Below, piece by piece: positions 37,796 through 48,915 of a DNA stretch of 64,000 nucleotides. This DNA is from Bilabrum cf. latius. Lineage: Eukaryota > Bigyra: Bicosoecida > Bigyra > Bicosoecida. Numbering within the stretch: position 1 is the stretch's first letter; every line of letters begins with the position of its first letter. Made by a program: the position numbers and the translations under genes. The stretch lies in the NCBI GenBank assembly GCA_965178125.1, contig OZ237760.1, positions 864,315 through 928,314 on the forward strand. Reading direction: 5' to 3'. Below the pieces are notes generated by a model that saw only the letters and a list, made by a program, of their open reading frames with translations, was not told the DNA's origin and did no database searches.

Positions 37796-40384
37796 ATGCG
37801 CTCTCAGTTCGCGAACTTGGCATCTCGATTCCATCGCTTTGCTCTGTTTTCTCGGCGTCAATTCTCGTCACGCGCTGCTCCTTCACAAACGCCGAGAAAG
37901 GTACGCACAAGGTTTGCCCCCTCGCCAACAGGCTCGCTACATATTGGCGGTCTTCGAACGGCGCTCTTTAACTTCATGTTGGCAAAACAGAGCGGTGGTG
38001 AGTTTCTGTTGCGGGTCGAAGATACAGATAGGACACGATTTGTGCCAGGGGCGACGGAAGGAATCTTACTTGAATTGCAACTGTGTGGAATCAAACCGGA
38101 CCATGGCCCAAGCAAGAACGATGTGCAGCACAGTATAGAAATGCACGGCGGTTCGTAGCAAGCACGGGCGCATGCAACTGATGAATCTGGTGGCCCATTC
38201 CTCCAGTCCCTGCGGCTCAGGCTGTACCATGCGATTGCAGCCAGGCTACTGGCATCCGGGGCAGCATACAGGTGCTTTTGCTCATCAGATAGATTGAATA
38301 CTCTCCGAGAAGACCAGGCTCGCCGGGGTGTCCCAGTCATGTACGACGGTCGTTGCTCCGCGGTACCTGCTCAGGAGGCCGAGTAGCGGGCTGCGAGCGG
38401 TGAGCCGCACGTGATTCGCCTGAGGGTGCCGCGATTGGGCTCCATGGGTACCGGTCAGGGTAGCAATGACGCATCCCCTGCATCTCTAGCCGGTCTCAAC
38501 CAGCCCTTTGCCCCGCGAGTGGGACACTCCGGGCTGAGCGTGGACGTGAGCGAGGGCCAGGCAGCACTCCGGGCCAGCGACACGGTGCTGGGGACGACCC
38601 GCTTCCCGCTGGTGGCAGTGGACGACGGGGTGCTGCTCAAGAGCGACGGATGGCCCACGTACCACCTCGCTTCCGTTGCGGATGACGCGTGCATGGGCAT
38701 CTCGCACGTGATCCGGGGGCAGGAATGGCTGGCCTCCTTGCCCAAGCACGGGCTGCTGTACAGGGCCCTTGGCTGGGACCGCAAGGGCACAGGGGGCGAG
38801 GGGAGCCAGGAGAACAGTAGCAGTGGCCAGTGGTTAGAGGGCGGTCCCGCTGGCCCGGGGGATGGGTTCGACAAGGCGGCTGCAGGCACCATCGGGCTGG
38901 CTCCCATGCCGGGTGCGGCCTCCATGCCCTGGATGTTCCCCCAAGGTGGGGACGAGGATCCCCTGGGGGACTGGCTGGACCTGCAACCATGGGCCGGGTG
39001 GAATGAAGCCGATGATGCGTTCGACCTGCCGAGCTTCACGCACCTTCCTCTGCTGCTGGGCGAGGACCGGAGCAAGCTGAGCAAGCGGCACGGTGCTGCC
39101 AGCGTGCAGGAGTACAGAGAGAGGGGCGTGCTGCCCGAGGCGCTGCTGAACCACGTGGCGCTGTTGGGCTGGCACCCCGGTGGGGGGGACACCCGTGAGG
39201 TGTTTTCCCTGCCCCAGCTGTGCGCCGAGTTCAGACTGGACGAGGTGAGCAAGTCGGATGCGGTGGTGCTGGAGCACAAACGGAGGTGGATCGAGGGTAA
39301 GCACTTGAGGGCGGCTGTGCTGCACGGAGGTGTGCATTGCCAGCCGCATGAGGCCTCAGATGCAGATGCAGGGGCTGACACGGATGGCAAGGCCCCTGCG
39401 AGAGAGCCCGCCAGTCCCGAGAGGGTGCGCGCCATGGAGGAGGCCCTGGGGGGCCACTGGCCGGGGGGAGTCTCAGGGGTGCAGGGCGGCAAGCAACGGC
39501 TGTTGGGGCGCATCACCAGCGAGCTGGCTCGTGTGGTGCATGATCGCGCTACTTCCGTGGAGAGCGCCGTGCTGCAGGAGGAAAGGGCGGGCTGGCGCAT
39601 GGACCGGCCCGAGGCAGTGTGGCTGGAGGGCTTCAAGGGAGAAGAGGCAGCCGAGGCCATGGGGCGGCAGCAGGGTATCGTCATGGACGCAGCGCTGGCC
39701 AGAGCGTGCGTTCTGCTGCGGGCTGGCGGATACTACGAGCCCACGGTCAGTGTGCGCCCGTCACTCGCAATAGAGCCAGGGGACAGAGAGGAAGAAGTGT
39801 GCACCAATCTCGAGATGAAGCACGAGTGGAGAGGGGGTGTACCCGAGGAGAAGGTGTTGATAGACTAGCAGAAGCTGCTGCAGCTGCTGGAGATGGTCTT
39901 CGAGCGAGCCGAGGTGGCCGCAGACCTCCCGGGGGTGATGCTGCCGGTATTGCTGCCTCCCGACTGGGCGGGCAAGGAGTCACAGGCCTCCATGCCGACG
40001 GCTTGCGGGGACTCGCAGGATGGCAGAAGGATCAGCGCCGAGCTGCTGGACGCACTGGTGGATGAGCTTAGAGCTGCAGCATCGACCATGCGAGACGAGT
40101 GCGAGGGATCACCTGAGGGGAAGGGCTGGGGCGCGACTGCGATGAAGGCCGCCAGGCGAGCAGCCAAGCGGATGGACAAGGCGAGGCGGGCCGGTGGGGA
40201 GGAGGAGCGGCGGTTCGAGGGATGGCCTGAGCGGGTCAAGCTTCCCATGGTTCTTTTGCCATTGAGGTGGTGCCTCACTGGCAGCGATAGCGGGGCGCCC
40301 ATCGGCAACCTGCTGGATGCCATGGGCCCGGTGGTCACACTGGCGAGGCTGCAAGCCGGAATCAAAGTGCTTCAGTCAGGTTGA
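37796..40384 (+). CDS. EARS2: Organellar glutamyl-tRNA synthetase
   Basis: One exon, 862 residues, TGA end. A basic, Arg/Ser/Phe-rich N-terminus ([20 protein letters not shown]) looks like a mitochondrial presequence, so ATG 37796 is preferred over an in-frame ATG at 37670. Class I motifs: [20 protein letters not shown] (HIGH, about residue 46), [36 protein letters not shown]-type [15 protein letters not shown], and KLSKRHG (KMSKS, about residue 425), then an anticodon-binding region ending [14 protein letters not shown]. TAGs at 38156, 38384 and 39866 each fall between conserved blocks; the first two are in the catalytic half. Some insertions are lineage-specific (about residues 210-235 and 325-385). 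Charges tRNA-Glu, possibly also tRNA-Gln, in an organelle. Lies 141 bp downstream of CEP120. Confidence 0.94.
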
Positions 40385-40449
40385 GCCGCTCCATGGATTG
40401 GATCAGAGAGAGTCATATTGAACAGTACTATTCGTATCATGTAATTGCT

Positions 40450-40928
40450 TCAATCTTCCCCGTCTAGCTTCCTCTTGATTGCCCTCAGATGCCTGCGATG
40501 CGAGCAAGTACAAAGGCATGGCGGCAGATTAAGTCGTACTACCATGCGCAAGCCCGAATAATGAGCTCATTTGTATTCTCACTCAACGTAGCGGCACTTC
40601 TCGAAGGCATGCCTCTCTGTGTCGCATTCGTACCAAGCAAACTTTGTCTTCCGCCGACACTGATTCAACGGAATCAGCAAGTGAGCACAGAAGTCTCGCG
40701 CATGAATTGGAATACTATGGTGTCGTAACTGATCAGGGTGTGCGAAATGCTGCCGCTCCTTGTTGAAGGTATACCCTGCGGTTGAAAGTCGCAGAGAGGC
40801 TTGGGACGGCTAGTGAAATCCGAAAATGGCAGCAACAAGGGCCGCAAATCGGCAGGATGCAACGGCTCACTTTTGGCACCACGAACATAACCCAAGTCCT
40901 CAGACTTCATGTCTGATTTACTTGCCAT
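40450..40928 (-). CDS. NDUFB7: NADH:ubiquinone oxidoreductase subunit NDUFB7 (B18)
   Basis: Exon 2 40728-40583 and exon 3 40492-40450 (TGA end; 90-nt intron) are clear: RDFCAHLLIPLNQCRRKTKF, then WYECDTERHAFEKCRYVE and, across the intron, HLRAIKRKLDGED. The paired CX9C motifs (CAHLLIPLNQC and CDTERHAFEKC) are the family hallmark for import and disulfide relay in the mitochondrial intermembrane space. A probable first exon begins at ATG 40928 (MASKSDMKSEDLGYV) and ends near 40775, but with the obvious GT donor at 40774 the phase does not match the acceptor at 40729; the junction is unresolved. Complex I accessory subunit. No TAG needed in the sure part. No in-frame TAG seen. Confidence 0.85.
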
Positions 40929-41089
40929 GGTAGAGAAGATTGGGGTGCCCGTCCGCCTCTCCAATTAAATATGGTTTTGGGGTATTTATACCGTGTTGTT
41001 ATCTCAAGTGCAAGTCCACGCATTCATTCTTCGATCTAGCGCTCAGGTGGTTGCCAAGCTTCATGTTAGTCGGCTGAAGCAATATCACA

Positions 41090-42601
41090 ATGGAGGCAGC
41101 TGCGTCTGTGGATTTGGTTGGTTCACTAGACTGTGACAATCAGGTATAGAATGGGCTCGAACGGTGCGTAGATGCCGCTGTGTAGCATTGCATGTCAAGA
41201 CGATTTGCCTCCGCCGCTTCTCCTGAGATCCGAGCAATCTCGCATTTTTTGGCGCTAGCGTTACCGCTGTTGGCCTTTCGCCGCTCAGTTGGGGAGGCAT
41301 GCTTTGGAATTGTTCGGGCAGCCCGAGTGGGGAAAGCTCACAAGCAGTCTGTGCAGGCAAGGGACCTTCGCAAACTTGGCAATGCAGAAGCTATTGGCTT
41401 GGCTGCGCTATTATCCATTGTACCATACGTCGGCCAGCGCTTCATAACTAAGACGCCATCGTTCGAGACGAGCGCCGCGGCCAGTAGCGGGGGTCCGACT
41501 CCAGATATTGGTGCTTTGCAAAGCGCTGCACGGCACGATGTTCAATAGTGGATGGCAATTGGTTAGGACGGTGAGAATGGTGCTGAGGCTGATGTAGTTC
41601 GGATTGGAACCCCGGATGCGAGCACAACGGGGCCACCCCGCACAGTAGCACAGGCGCTTGCCCGGCTGCTCGTGGCTGTGCGACGGGCAGGGAGCTAGCT
41701 GGCATCGATGGTGCTCCGGCTGGGTATATCAATCGCACGGCCTTTTGTCGTCGGCGTGTATGCAGCTGTCATCAGGCCTGTTTTGCGGGCCGTGAGCGCC
41801 ATCCGCTCTCTAGCAGTGGCTCGGATGGGGTACCTGCTGCCCCTTGCCGTGGCATCGGCGGCCAGGGCGGGGGCGGGCACGTTCGCCAGGGCGCACCGCA
41901 TCTCTCTCCTGGTCCGTGGGGAGCATTCCACTTGGGCGGATCGACTGGTGCAGGTGCTATCGGTGAGGAGGGCACCGCCACCATCGACGATCCACGCGCC
42001 AGGGACGGACGCAAGCAGCGGGAGCGGAGCAGGAGCTGCCGTGGCTCCGCAGGCGGCGCTACGCGGCGTGGCGTTGCTGGAGTCTGCCTCGTCTGCGATC
42101 GATGTCGTGGGATCCGCTGCACGGGCGGTTGCGCGGGGGGCGGCCCGTGTGCAGGAGCGGGAGAGCAGGCGGGAAGCGGCAGTGAGAGGGCAGCGGGCCG
42201 GGGGGCTTGAGGGGGGTGCTGGCGGTGCGGGGATGGGAATTCAAGGAGTCGAGTCGAGTGCCTCAATGCAGCGGGCCGCACTACATAGTGCGCCGTGCGT
42301 GCTTCCAGACGTGCCCAGTTGCAGCCCGCTACGCCAAGCCTCGGCTGGGTCCGCTAGGTCATCTTGTAGTGACTTGGGCGGGGCCAAGTGCCCCGTGTGC
42401 TTCGAGTCGATCTGCGCGGGAAGGAGCAGGGGCGGGCGTGGGAGTATTGAGAACGACGAAGAGGAGCAGCCTGCGTGCGCCTACCCGTGCGGGCACGTCC
42501 TGTGCTGGGAGTGCGGCGTGCAGTGGGTGTCGCAGAAGGGCAGCTGCCCGATGTGCAGGCAGACGGCCACAACGCAAGAGCTGCTCGCCCTGTAGCAGTG
42601 A
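41090..42601 (+). CDS. PEX10: Peroxisomal RING ubiquitin ligase, PEX10-like
   Basis: With TAG as sense, one 1512-bp frame from ATG 41090 to TGA 42599-42601, 503 residues. TAGs at 41147, 41183, 41546, 41564, 41696 and 42593. The N-terminal half has FASAASPEIRAISHF and Ala/Leu-rich hydrophobic stretches (SHFLALALPLLAF, AIGLAALLSIVPYVG, LGISIARPFVVGVYAAVI) as in PEX10 membrane segments. The C-terminus is a RING finger: CPVCFESIC, then ACAYPCGHVLCWECGVQWV and CPMCRQ, with PCGH-CWEC spacing typical of PEX10. PEX10 works with PEX2 and PEX12 to ubiquitinate the import receptor PEX5. A 42-nt segment at 41144-41185 could be read as a tiny intron, but it is open in frame if TAG is Gln. The last TAG sits two codons before the TGA. 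Confidence 0.75.
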
Positions 42602-42679
42602 TGCATGATGCGAATCACAAAATATGAGTATCGTCACTCGTGCATGCGCAATCATCCGAGCAGTGTATGTGCAGGAGCA

Positions 42680-43531
42680 TCACGTCCCCGCTCCAGAGGC
42701 AGGATCGGCGCTTCGCCCGGCACCTGCATCCGCGGATTTGCCCTAGCTTCCTGACAGCTTGTCCAAAGCTCCCTTAGCCCTGCGCAGGCCGGCCACCAGA
42801 GTGCCAAGACTCCTCGCGTCCAGCTCGACCTGCACCGTTTCGCGGGGCGGGATCACACCAGATCGAGCTGGCTGAGCTCTCAGAGCTAATTCAACTAGTG
42901 CAGACGGCACGCCAACTCGAGCAGCACTGCTCGCAGATGCGCGCAAATCCACTCTCCAGCGAAGCGCTTCAAGGCGCGGCAGCGAAGGCCTCTGGAGAGC
43001 ACTTGCACTTCTCCAAACGGGTATTCTCTTCTGCAGTGTGGCTGCAAGTGCCCTCGCAACGTCTTTATACGTCCCTGCATTCTCCCATGTGCTTGCGATG
43101 ATCAGTAAGGCGTCTTTCTTGGACGGTGCAGGCGACAGCTCTCGCAAAGCCTCGCAAACCAGTCCAATGCCAGCGCTGAGCACCTGGGCAGTAGCGTCCT
43201 CAGACTCAAGACCAAACTTGGTCGTCAATATCCCAAGCGGTGCCTGCGGTCGGAGCGGGACAAATTATAGTTAGTTGATGCAGGCTAGCCTTGCAACAGC
43301 GAGCATCCATTCGAAGAAGCAGCACCATCTTACCCGAGACTAATCGTGGCGGTACCGGAAGCACGCGTTCATGCATGACCCAATAGCATCTTGACCTTTT
43401 CCAGCAAGCAAGGAGAGGCTTTCCATCGCTCTTATTCGACAGAGCACGTTTCCAAGATCCGAAAGGGGGGTTGCGTGTCGTTTTGAAGACCGACTTTGGG
43501 CCCATGCCACTCGAATACTCGACCTTAGCAT
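42680..43531 (-). CDS. COMM-domain protein (COMMD10-like)
   Basis: Exon 1 43531 to about 43334, intron to 43244, exon 2 43243-42680, TGA end. The C-terminal COMM domain is clear: LPRLEALRWRVDLRASASSA, then ETVQVELDARSLGTLVAGLR. Before it lies the all-helical N domain (TTKFGLESEDATAQVLSAGI, LLIIASTWENAGTYKDVARA). COMMD proteins form a ten-subunit ring in the Commander complex that recycles membrane proteins from endosomes. In-frame TAGs: one in exon 1 after FRYRHD (43340) and one at 42743-42745 right where COMMD proteins usually end (KLSGS); reading it as sense adds 21 residues before TGA. The ATG at 43531 overlaps the ATG of the opposite-strand gene. Confidence 0.82.
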
Positions 43532-44321
43532 GGCGCAATCCAACCAGAACTAGTCGAGTGTCAAGTCTGTGCCAGCCAGAGAAGATCGCGCAGTAGTCAG
43601 TAGGGCCGATGGGGGGCCGCGGCAACATGCACACCCTGTTGCTGAGTGGTAAGACAATTTTGCGGACCCAAAGTCGCGAGCCGTACGCGTGCAGGGCATG
43701 CATTCGTGTGGTACATATCCAGAGAAGCATCAATTCCGCAGGAGGGGGAGATTTCTCGTGTATCCAGAGAACCAGATGCCGTACCATGCGTGGCAGTCCA
43801 TATTGGACCCGCCGCCGTCTTGGGAACCAGCTCTAGCCGCTGGCAGCATGCGACCACCCACGCTGCCACACACTTTATCAGACGGTACAGCTGCAGACAG
43901 CGGGGGCGGCCCAATAGCGGATGTTGCTGCTGTGGTTAGCGGCGTGGACAGTGGTGCTGCAGTGCCTACCACTGACGTGCGGCGAGGCCTGCAAGCCGTC
44001 GAGGAGTTGCGCGAAGTCCTAATCCGACTTGGGTAGCAAACTAGCTCGGCCGTGGCTGGCGGTAGCAGAGCGAGCGATGGGGCTGGGCTACCCGGTGGGA
44101 CCAGTGCACCTGGGGCGGCTCTGGCCCAAGGACAACAGGCTTCTGCAGGCACCCGGGCGGCGGCATCAACACGGCATCAAGCTATGGTTGCGGGTCCATC
44201 GACTGACGGTGGTACTGGTGGTGGGGGTGGAGGCAACTCGGAGGACCAGCTCGGAGATGCCAGTGGTACGGCGGGAACCCCAGTGCATGGTCATCGCGGG
44301 CTGGGCGCGGAAGGTGATTGA
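43530..44321 (+). CDS. Unknown protein, conserved-looking N-terminal core, low-complexity tail
   Basis: Exon 1 43530-43648, intron 43649-43741 (93 nt), exon 2 43742-44321; 232 residues (about), TGA end. The N-terminus reads MAQSNQN then TAG then SSVKSVP. Across the splice it gives HPVAEWRGRFLVYPENQMPY and HAWQSILDPPPSW, which looks like a real folded motif, but I do not recognise the family. A second helix-like piece (TTDVRRGLQAVEELREVLIR) ends at another TAG (44034), followed by a Gly/Ala/Ser-rich tail. Splice phase match and two TAG codons in frame support the model. Its ATG shares the CATG with the start of the COMMD gene on the other strand. Confidence 0.6.
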
Positions 44322-44493
44322 TTGAGTGCGGAGTTGCATGTTCATTCGTCCCATACTTATCCATTGCACGTGGGCCTAAGACGTTGTTGCATTGCACGTC
44401 ACGTTGGACGCCTGTAGAGGTGCAACCCGGAGCCCAGCCGGTTTTGCAGGCGATCCGACGTCAAACATCCTGAGTACTATTCGACTCAAAGCC

Positions 44494-45720
44494 ATGCTTA
44501 GCCTCGCAGCGGCTATATTTTTTGCGTCGAGCTTGCTGGCTCGTGGAAGCAGCCTTCCGTTGAAGCTCGTCCTTCTCGACGAGGCCGCGAAATCAGCAGG
44601 GGCCAAGTGCCTGGATGGCAGCCCTGGCGGCTACTACTGGCGCCAGGCTACTTCGCAAGCAAATGCTACCAAGTACTTGCTAGTGTTCAACGGTGGAGGT
44701 TGGTGCCGGTCCCTTGAAGATTGCGCCGCCAGATCACACACGAAACTGGGATCCTCAACAAAGTGGTCCTCCTCGATCAATGGCGAAGGCATCACGTCGA
44801 CGGATCCAGGGCTCAACCCAGGGTTCAATGGGTGGAATGTGGCCTACCTGTACTATTGCGATGGAACCAGCTACTCCTCCAACAACGATACGACGTCGTA
44901 GTACGGTTCCCAGCAGCTGTTTTTCAGGGGCCGACGCATCCTTGACGGGTTTCTCGAGGACCTCAAGGCGAATCGCGGCCTCGATAAAGCCACAGAAGTC
45001 CTTCTGTCGGGCCATAGCGCCGGCGGGCTGGGTGCCTATCTGCAGGGCGACCACGTGGGTGACTTTGTGAAGGCGAACGCGGCAGCCGGAGTAAAGTACG
45101 GCGTCGCTCCAGACGCGGGCTGGTTCATGCCGCTGCCACAGGCCACAACTGGTAACAATTACTACCACGACTACATAGTGGAGGTGCTCGGTGTGCTCGG
45201 AAACTCGTCTGGCTGGGTGAACGAGGGCTGTGTGGCAGCCCAGGCTGGGCCCGGGGGGGACCCGCACCAGTGCCTGTTCGCGGAGAACGTCTTCCAGTAC
45301 ACCAAGTACGACTACATGCCCGTGCAGTCCTCGTACGATTCCTGGCAGTTGCCAAACATCATCGATCTCAAGTGCCTGCCCCCCAAGTGCAACGCCACGG
45401 AGCTGGGCATCGCGCAGGGCTTCCACTAGGCCCTCGTCGCGAGCATGGCCAAGGCGGGCGCGCTGCCTCCTGGGGTGACCAGACCGCCGGGGGCCTCCAG
45501 GCGGGGCAGCTCTGCCTGGGTCATTTCCTGCGTGTCCCACTCGGAGATGTACTACGGGGACTACTTTTAGAACTCGCGCTGGGAGGCCAACTCCACGTCG
45601 GGCAGGCACTCGCTCAGTGACACCGTGGCGGGCTGGTGGCATGGGGCTTCCAACACGGGCGAGCGGTACGGGTGGGACGAGTGTGAGTGGCCCTGCAACA
45701 CCGCATGCTAGGACATCTGA
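44494..45720 (+). CDS. Secreted pectinacetylesterase/Notum-family serine hydrolase
   Basis: One exon, 408 residues, TGA end. Signal peptide MLSLAAAIFFASSLLARGSS. Family motifs: LVFNGGGWCRSLEDC (oxyanion loop GGGWC), YLYYCDGTSYS, LFFRGRRILDGFLEDL, and nucleophile elbow LLSGHSAGGLGAY with Ser near residue 172; catalytic Asp and His of the triad would be in the C-terminal part (NEMY-like CVSHSEMYYGDYF). In-frame TAGs at 44899, 45427, 45568 and 45709. The first lies between the YYCDG block and LFFRGR, so the catalytic Ser is only reached through a TAG. Members deacylate polysaccharides or, in Notum, a lipidated protein; the substrate here is unknown. Ends directly in a 17-bp tandem repeat. Confidence 0.9.
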
Positions 45721-45918
45721 GCGGGAGCTGCATCTGAGCGGGAGCTGCATCTGAGCGGGAGCTGCATCTGAGCGGGAGCTGCATCTGAGCGGGAGCTGCA
45801 TCTGAGCTGGAGCTGCATCTGAGCGGGAGCTGCATCTGAGCGGGAGCTGCATCTGAGCGGGAGCTGCATCTGAGCGGGAGCTGCATCTGAGCGGGAGCTG
45901 CATCTGAGCGGGAGCTGC
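45714..45918 (+). repeat. 17-bp tandem repeat, about 12 copies, at the 3' end of the esterase gene
   Basis: Twelve head-to-tail copies of a 17-bp unit (CATCTGAGCGGGAGCTG), one copy with a G-to-T change near 45806. The first copy supplies the TGA stop of the esterase gene, so the repeat forms the start of its 3' UTR. A shorter, degenerate pair of repeats follows near 46003-46078. No gene seen between 45919 and 46122. Confidence 0.93.
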
Positions 45919-46122
45919 CTTCTCTCTCAGGAGGCGCTTTTCACTTCTTCGAGACTCGTATGCCAGTCACACACAAATTGCGAGATAAGACCGAAGAGCC
46001 TGCCAGAGGATGGCAACAAGAATTTCTTTGCAAAAAGATTGCCAGAAGATGGCTGGGTGGCAACAAGGATTTCTTTTGTGTCTGGAACGACCGCAAGCAT
46101 GCACGACCAATCGACCTCATCT

Positions 46123-48022
46123 TCAGCTTCCCCCAAACAGCGCATTTGCCACCCCGTCGCTCCTTCCGCCCCCCGCTGCCGCCCCCCGCGGACCTCCGCG
46201 CGCTCCCCGCCCCCCTGCTCTCGGCTGTTCTCGGCTATCCTGCTCCCAAGGGGCCGATGGGCCCCTCCCGCCGCTGCCATCACCGCCCCTCCGCTGGCCT
46301 CCCGCAGGATCGGCCGCCCGCCCCGCGGAGGAGCCACCTCCCCCCACCACCTCAGCGTGCGCCCGCTGCGCCTCCCCCGAGTCCAGCACACCGTCCCTGT
46401 CCGCGTCATAGCTCATCAGCTTGCTCTCGGCGGCATCCATCTCACCTTGGCTCAGCCGGCCGTCCCCGTCCCTGTCGAATTTGCGGAGCAGCTCCAGCTC
46501 TTCAGGCCCCCGCAGAGTACCCCTCGGCAGGAACTCCCTGAGCTTGGCCGCGTGTTCCTGCAGCAGCTGCTGCCTCGCGGCCTCCACCACCCGCTTCCGG
46601 AACGCATCCCTCGCCTCTGCCTCCGCCTGCGCCCTGGCCTCCATCTCGCGCTGTTCCTCAAAGAGCCGCTTCTTGTGGTCCTGCAGGGACTCGATCTCCT
46701 TCTTGTACTCCACCATGGCCCGCGCCCGGGCCACCTGCGCCTCCTTGTCCTGCCTCTCGTCCTCCTCCATGCGGGCCTTGAACGCGGCGATGTCCCGGGC
46801 CTCCCTCTCCGCCTCCTCCTGCCTGACCTTCTCCTGCACCTCCCTCTGCCTATCGATGCCCTCCATCAGGGCCTTGCGCGCCTCCACGCGCTTGCGCTTG
46901 TCCGCCTCCAGCGCGTCCATCCGCTTGCGCTCCTCCTCCTCCTCCACCAGCAGCCACCGGAGGTGCTCCTCCTCCTCCTTCTCCCGCCGCTTGCGCTCCT
47001 CCTCCTCCACGATGCTCTGGTAGGCAGAGTCCCGAGCTGCTTGTTCCCTGGCCTTCTGCTCCTTGGCCGCCTCCTCGCGAGCCGCCTGCTCCCTCGCGAA
47101 CCGCGCCGCCTCGGCCTCCATGCGCCGCTCCTCCTCCCGCTTGGCAAGCAACTCCCGCTCGCGCTCGGCCTGGAACTTGCGCAGCTCTCGAGTTGCTCTC
47201 TCCCTAGCTTCACGCTGCTCCCTCTACCTGCGGGAGTCCTCCTCCTGCACCTTGGCCACCACCTGCTCCACCTGCTCCCGGTCCCTCTTGGCCTGCTCCT
47301 CGCTCGCGATGAAGATGAAGGCCTCCATCTCGCGACGGAGCCGCTGCTCCTTCACAAGCTCTGCGTCTGCCCTGCGGTCCGCTTCCAGCTGTGCCTGCTT
47401 CTGCGCCTCTGCATGCTCCGCCCTGATCCTCGCCTCCTCCATGGCAGCCTCCAGCCGCTCCTGGCGCTCCCTCTCGGAGCGAGCCAGGGCCTCGCGCTCC
47501 TCTCGCTGGCGCTTCCTCTCCGCGTTTACAGCTGCCAACTTCAGCTTGCTTTGCAGGTCTCTCAACTCGGGGTCGTCCATACAGATTCGCTGGACCTCCC
47601 TGCGGCGCTGCTCGTCCTCCCTCTTACGTCGCTCGATTTCCAGGGCAAGAGCTGCATCCTGCTCGGCCTATCGAGCCTGCTTTCTCTGATGGTCCCGAGC
47701 TGCTGCAGTCTACTGTGCAAGTACCATCTCAGAGGCTCTCTATGCATGCATGTTTGCTCGGCGCCTCGCTTCGACGGCTGTGTCTCTGCGAATTGAACGA
47801 ATGTCGGTAGCAACTCCTATCGATTGGAGGCATGCACTACGCCAGAAACGGGCTGTGCGTTGATTAAGATTACTTGCTTGCGTGCACCATGTAAACTACG
47901 GATCAGCCTTACCGAGACAGCGCAGCACCGCCAGTTGACATCTGCGCGCTGAATTTTTTCAGCTCATTAATCTTGGCCTCTTGCTCGCGCTAGCGGTACA
48001 CGGCACGATCCCTGGAACTCAT
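46123..48022 (-). CDS. MNS1-like axonemal coiled-coil protein with C-terminal EF-hand pair
   Basis: Exon 1 48022-47913, intron 47912-47786 (127 nt), exon 2 47785-46123; 590 residues, TGA end. Almost entirely charged alpha-helix of the trichohyalin-plectin (TPH) type. The block VQRICMDDPELRDLQSKLKL followed by AAVNAERKRQREE matches MNS1, a microtubule inner protein of motile cilia. TAGs at 47990, 47740, 47710, 47668 and 47224 lie inside the helix, e.g. between RAVYR and REQEAK, where Gln fits well. Near residues 470-505 is an EF-hand pair (FDRDGDGRLSQGEMD, YDADRDGVLDSGE) with full calcium-ligand patterns, which vertebrate MNS1 does not have as far as I recall. Tail is Gly-rich. Start ATG 48022 opens MSSRDRAVYR. 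Confidence 0.85.
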
Positions 48023-48652
48023 AAAGGCTCCACTAGCCTAACGTTGAGCATACCTCGACGAGGACATCTGTTGACCAGTGCTTCCTTCTCGCTGTTTCAC
48101 AACGGATTTTACGAAATAAATGCTCGTTTCAATAGAAAATCCGGTATAATAAATGGCCTGATTTCAGCCTACAAGCATGGTAGTCTTGCGTATTTGATGG
48201 AATTGATGTAAGTGAATCATATTTTGGCTCGATACGTGGCATTCTTTGTCTTGGTTGTTAATTCCCTTGTCAAGACAACTTTGAAAAACCCTGCTGCAAC
48301 TGAAAATAGCGACCCAACGCACTCAAGCTACACGATGTATTAACTTAAACGGTTATCCATACACTTGCAGAATGATTTTATGTCGATTATGATACAGAGG
48401 TACTCTTTGGGGACCATATGATACAGTGGACGGCCCCTCAATGCGACTTCAGACATGTCACTATTCAATCAAAACTGTTATTTTGTCATCTTCTATATTT
48501 GCCTGCTTTCCAAAATCAAATATTGAGCTGGTTCCATTTGATAGAACATGATAGGTTGATTGCAACAAAAGGCGCGCTGAGCCACCATTCCAAAGCGCTG
48601 TCCTGTGACAGAGGGCTACCCTAACCTTAACCATAAAGGCCGCGCAACTAAG
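48023..48652. other. AT-rich intergenic region at the edge of the subtelomere
   Basis: About 630 bp, clearly more AT-rich than the gene-dense part. No coding frame with a domain, no RNA gene seen. It marks the change from the compact gene region to repeats. Confidence 0.6.
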
Positions 48653-48912
48653 CTCTGTCCTACCACTACCCGCGCATCCACACCTCCCATCCACCGCGCT
48701 GTCCCACCACTGCCCGCGCATCCACACCCCCCATCCACCGCGCTGTCCCGCCACTGCCCGCGCATCCACACCCCCCATCCACCGCGCTGTCCCGCCACTG
48801 CCCGCGCATCCCACCTCCCATCCACCGCGCTGTCCCGTCACTTCCCACGCATCCACACCTCCCATCCACCGCGCTGTCCCGTCACTGCCCGCTCATCCAC
48901 ACCTCCCATCCA
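48653..48912 (+). repeat. 44-bp subtelomeric minisatellite, about 6 copies
   Basis: Six imperfect copies of a roughly 44-bp C-rich unit (containing CCACCGCGCTGTCCC and CCCGCGCATCCACAC). The array ends three bases before the first TTAGGG tract. It forms artificial open frames on both strands. Confidence 0.88.
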
Positions 48913-48915
48913 TTT

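Noticed and set aside
41144-41185. 42-nt intron in PEX10
   Set aside because: It has GT and AG ends, but it is far shorter than the other introns and, with TAG as sense, is open in frame and multiple of three, so no intron is needed.
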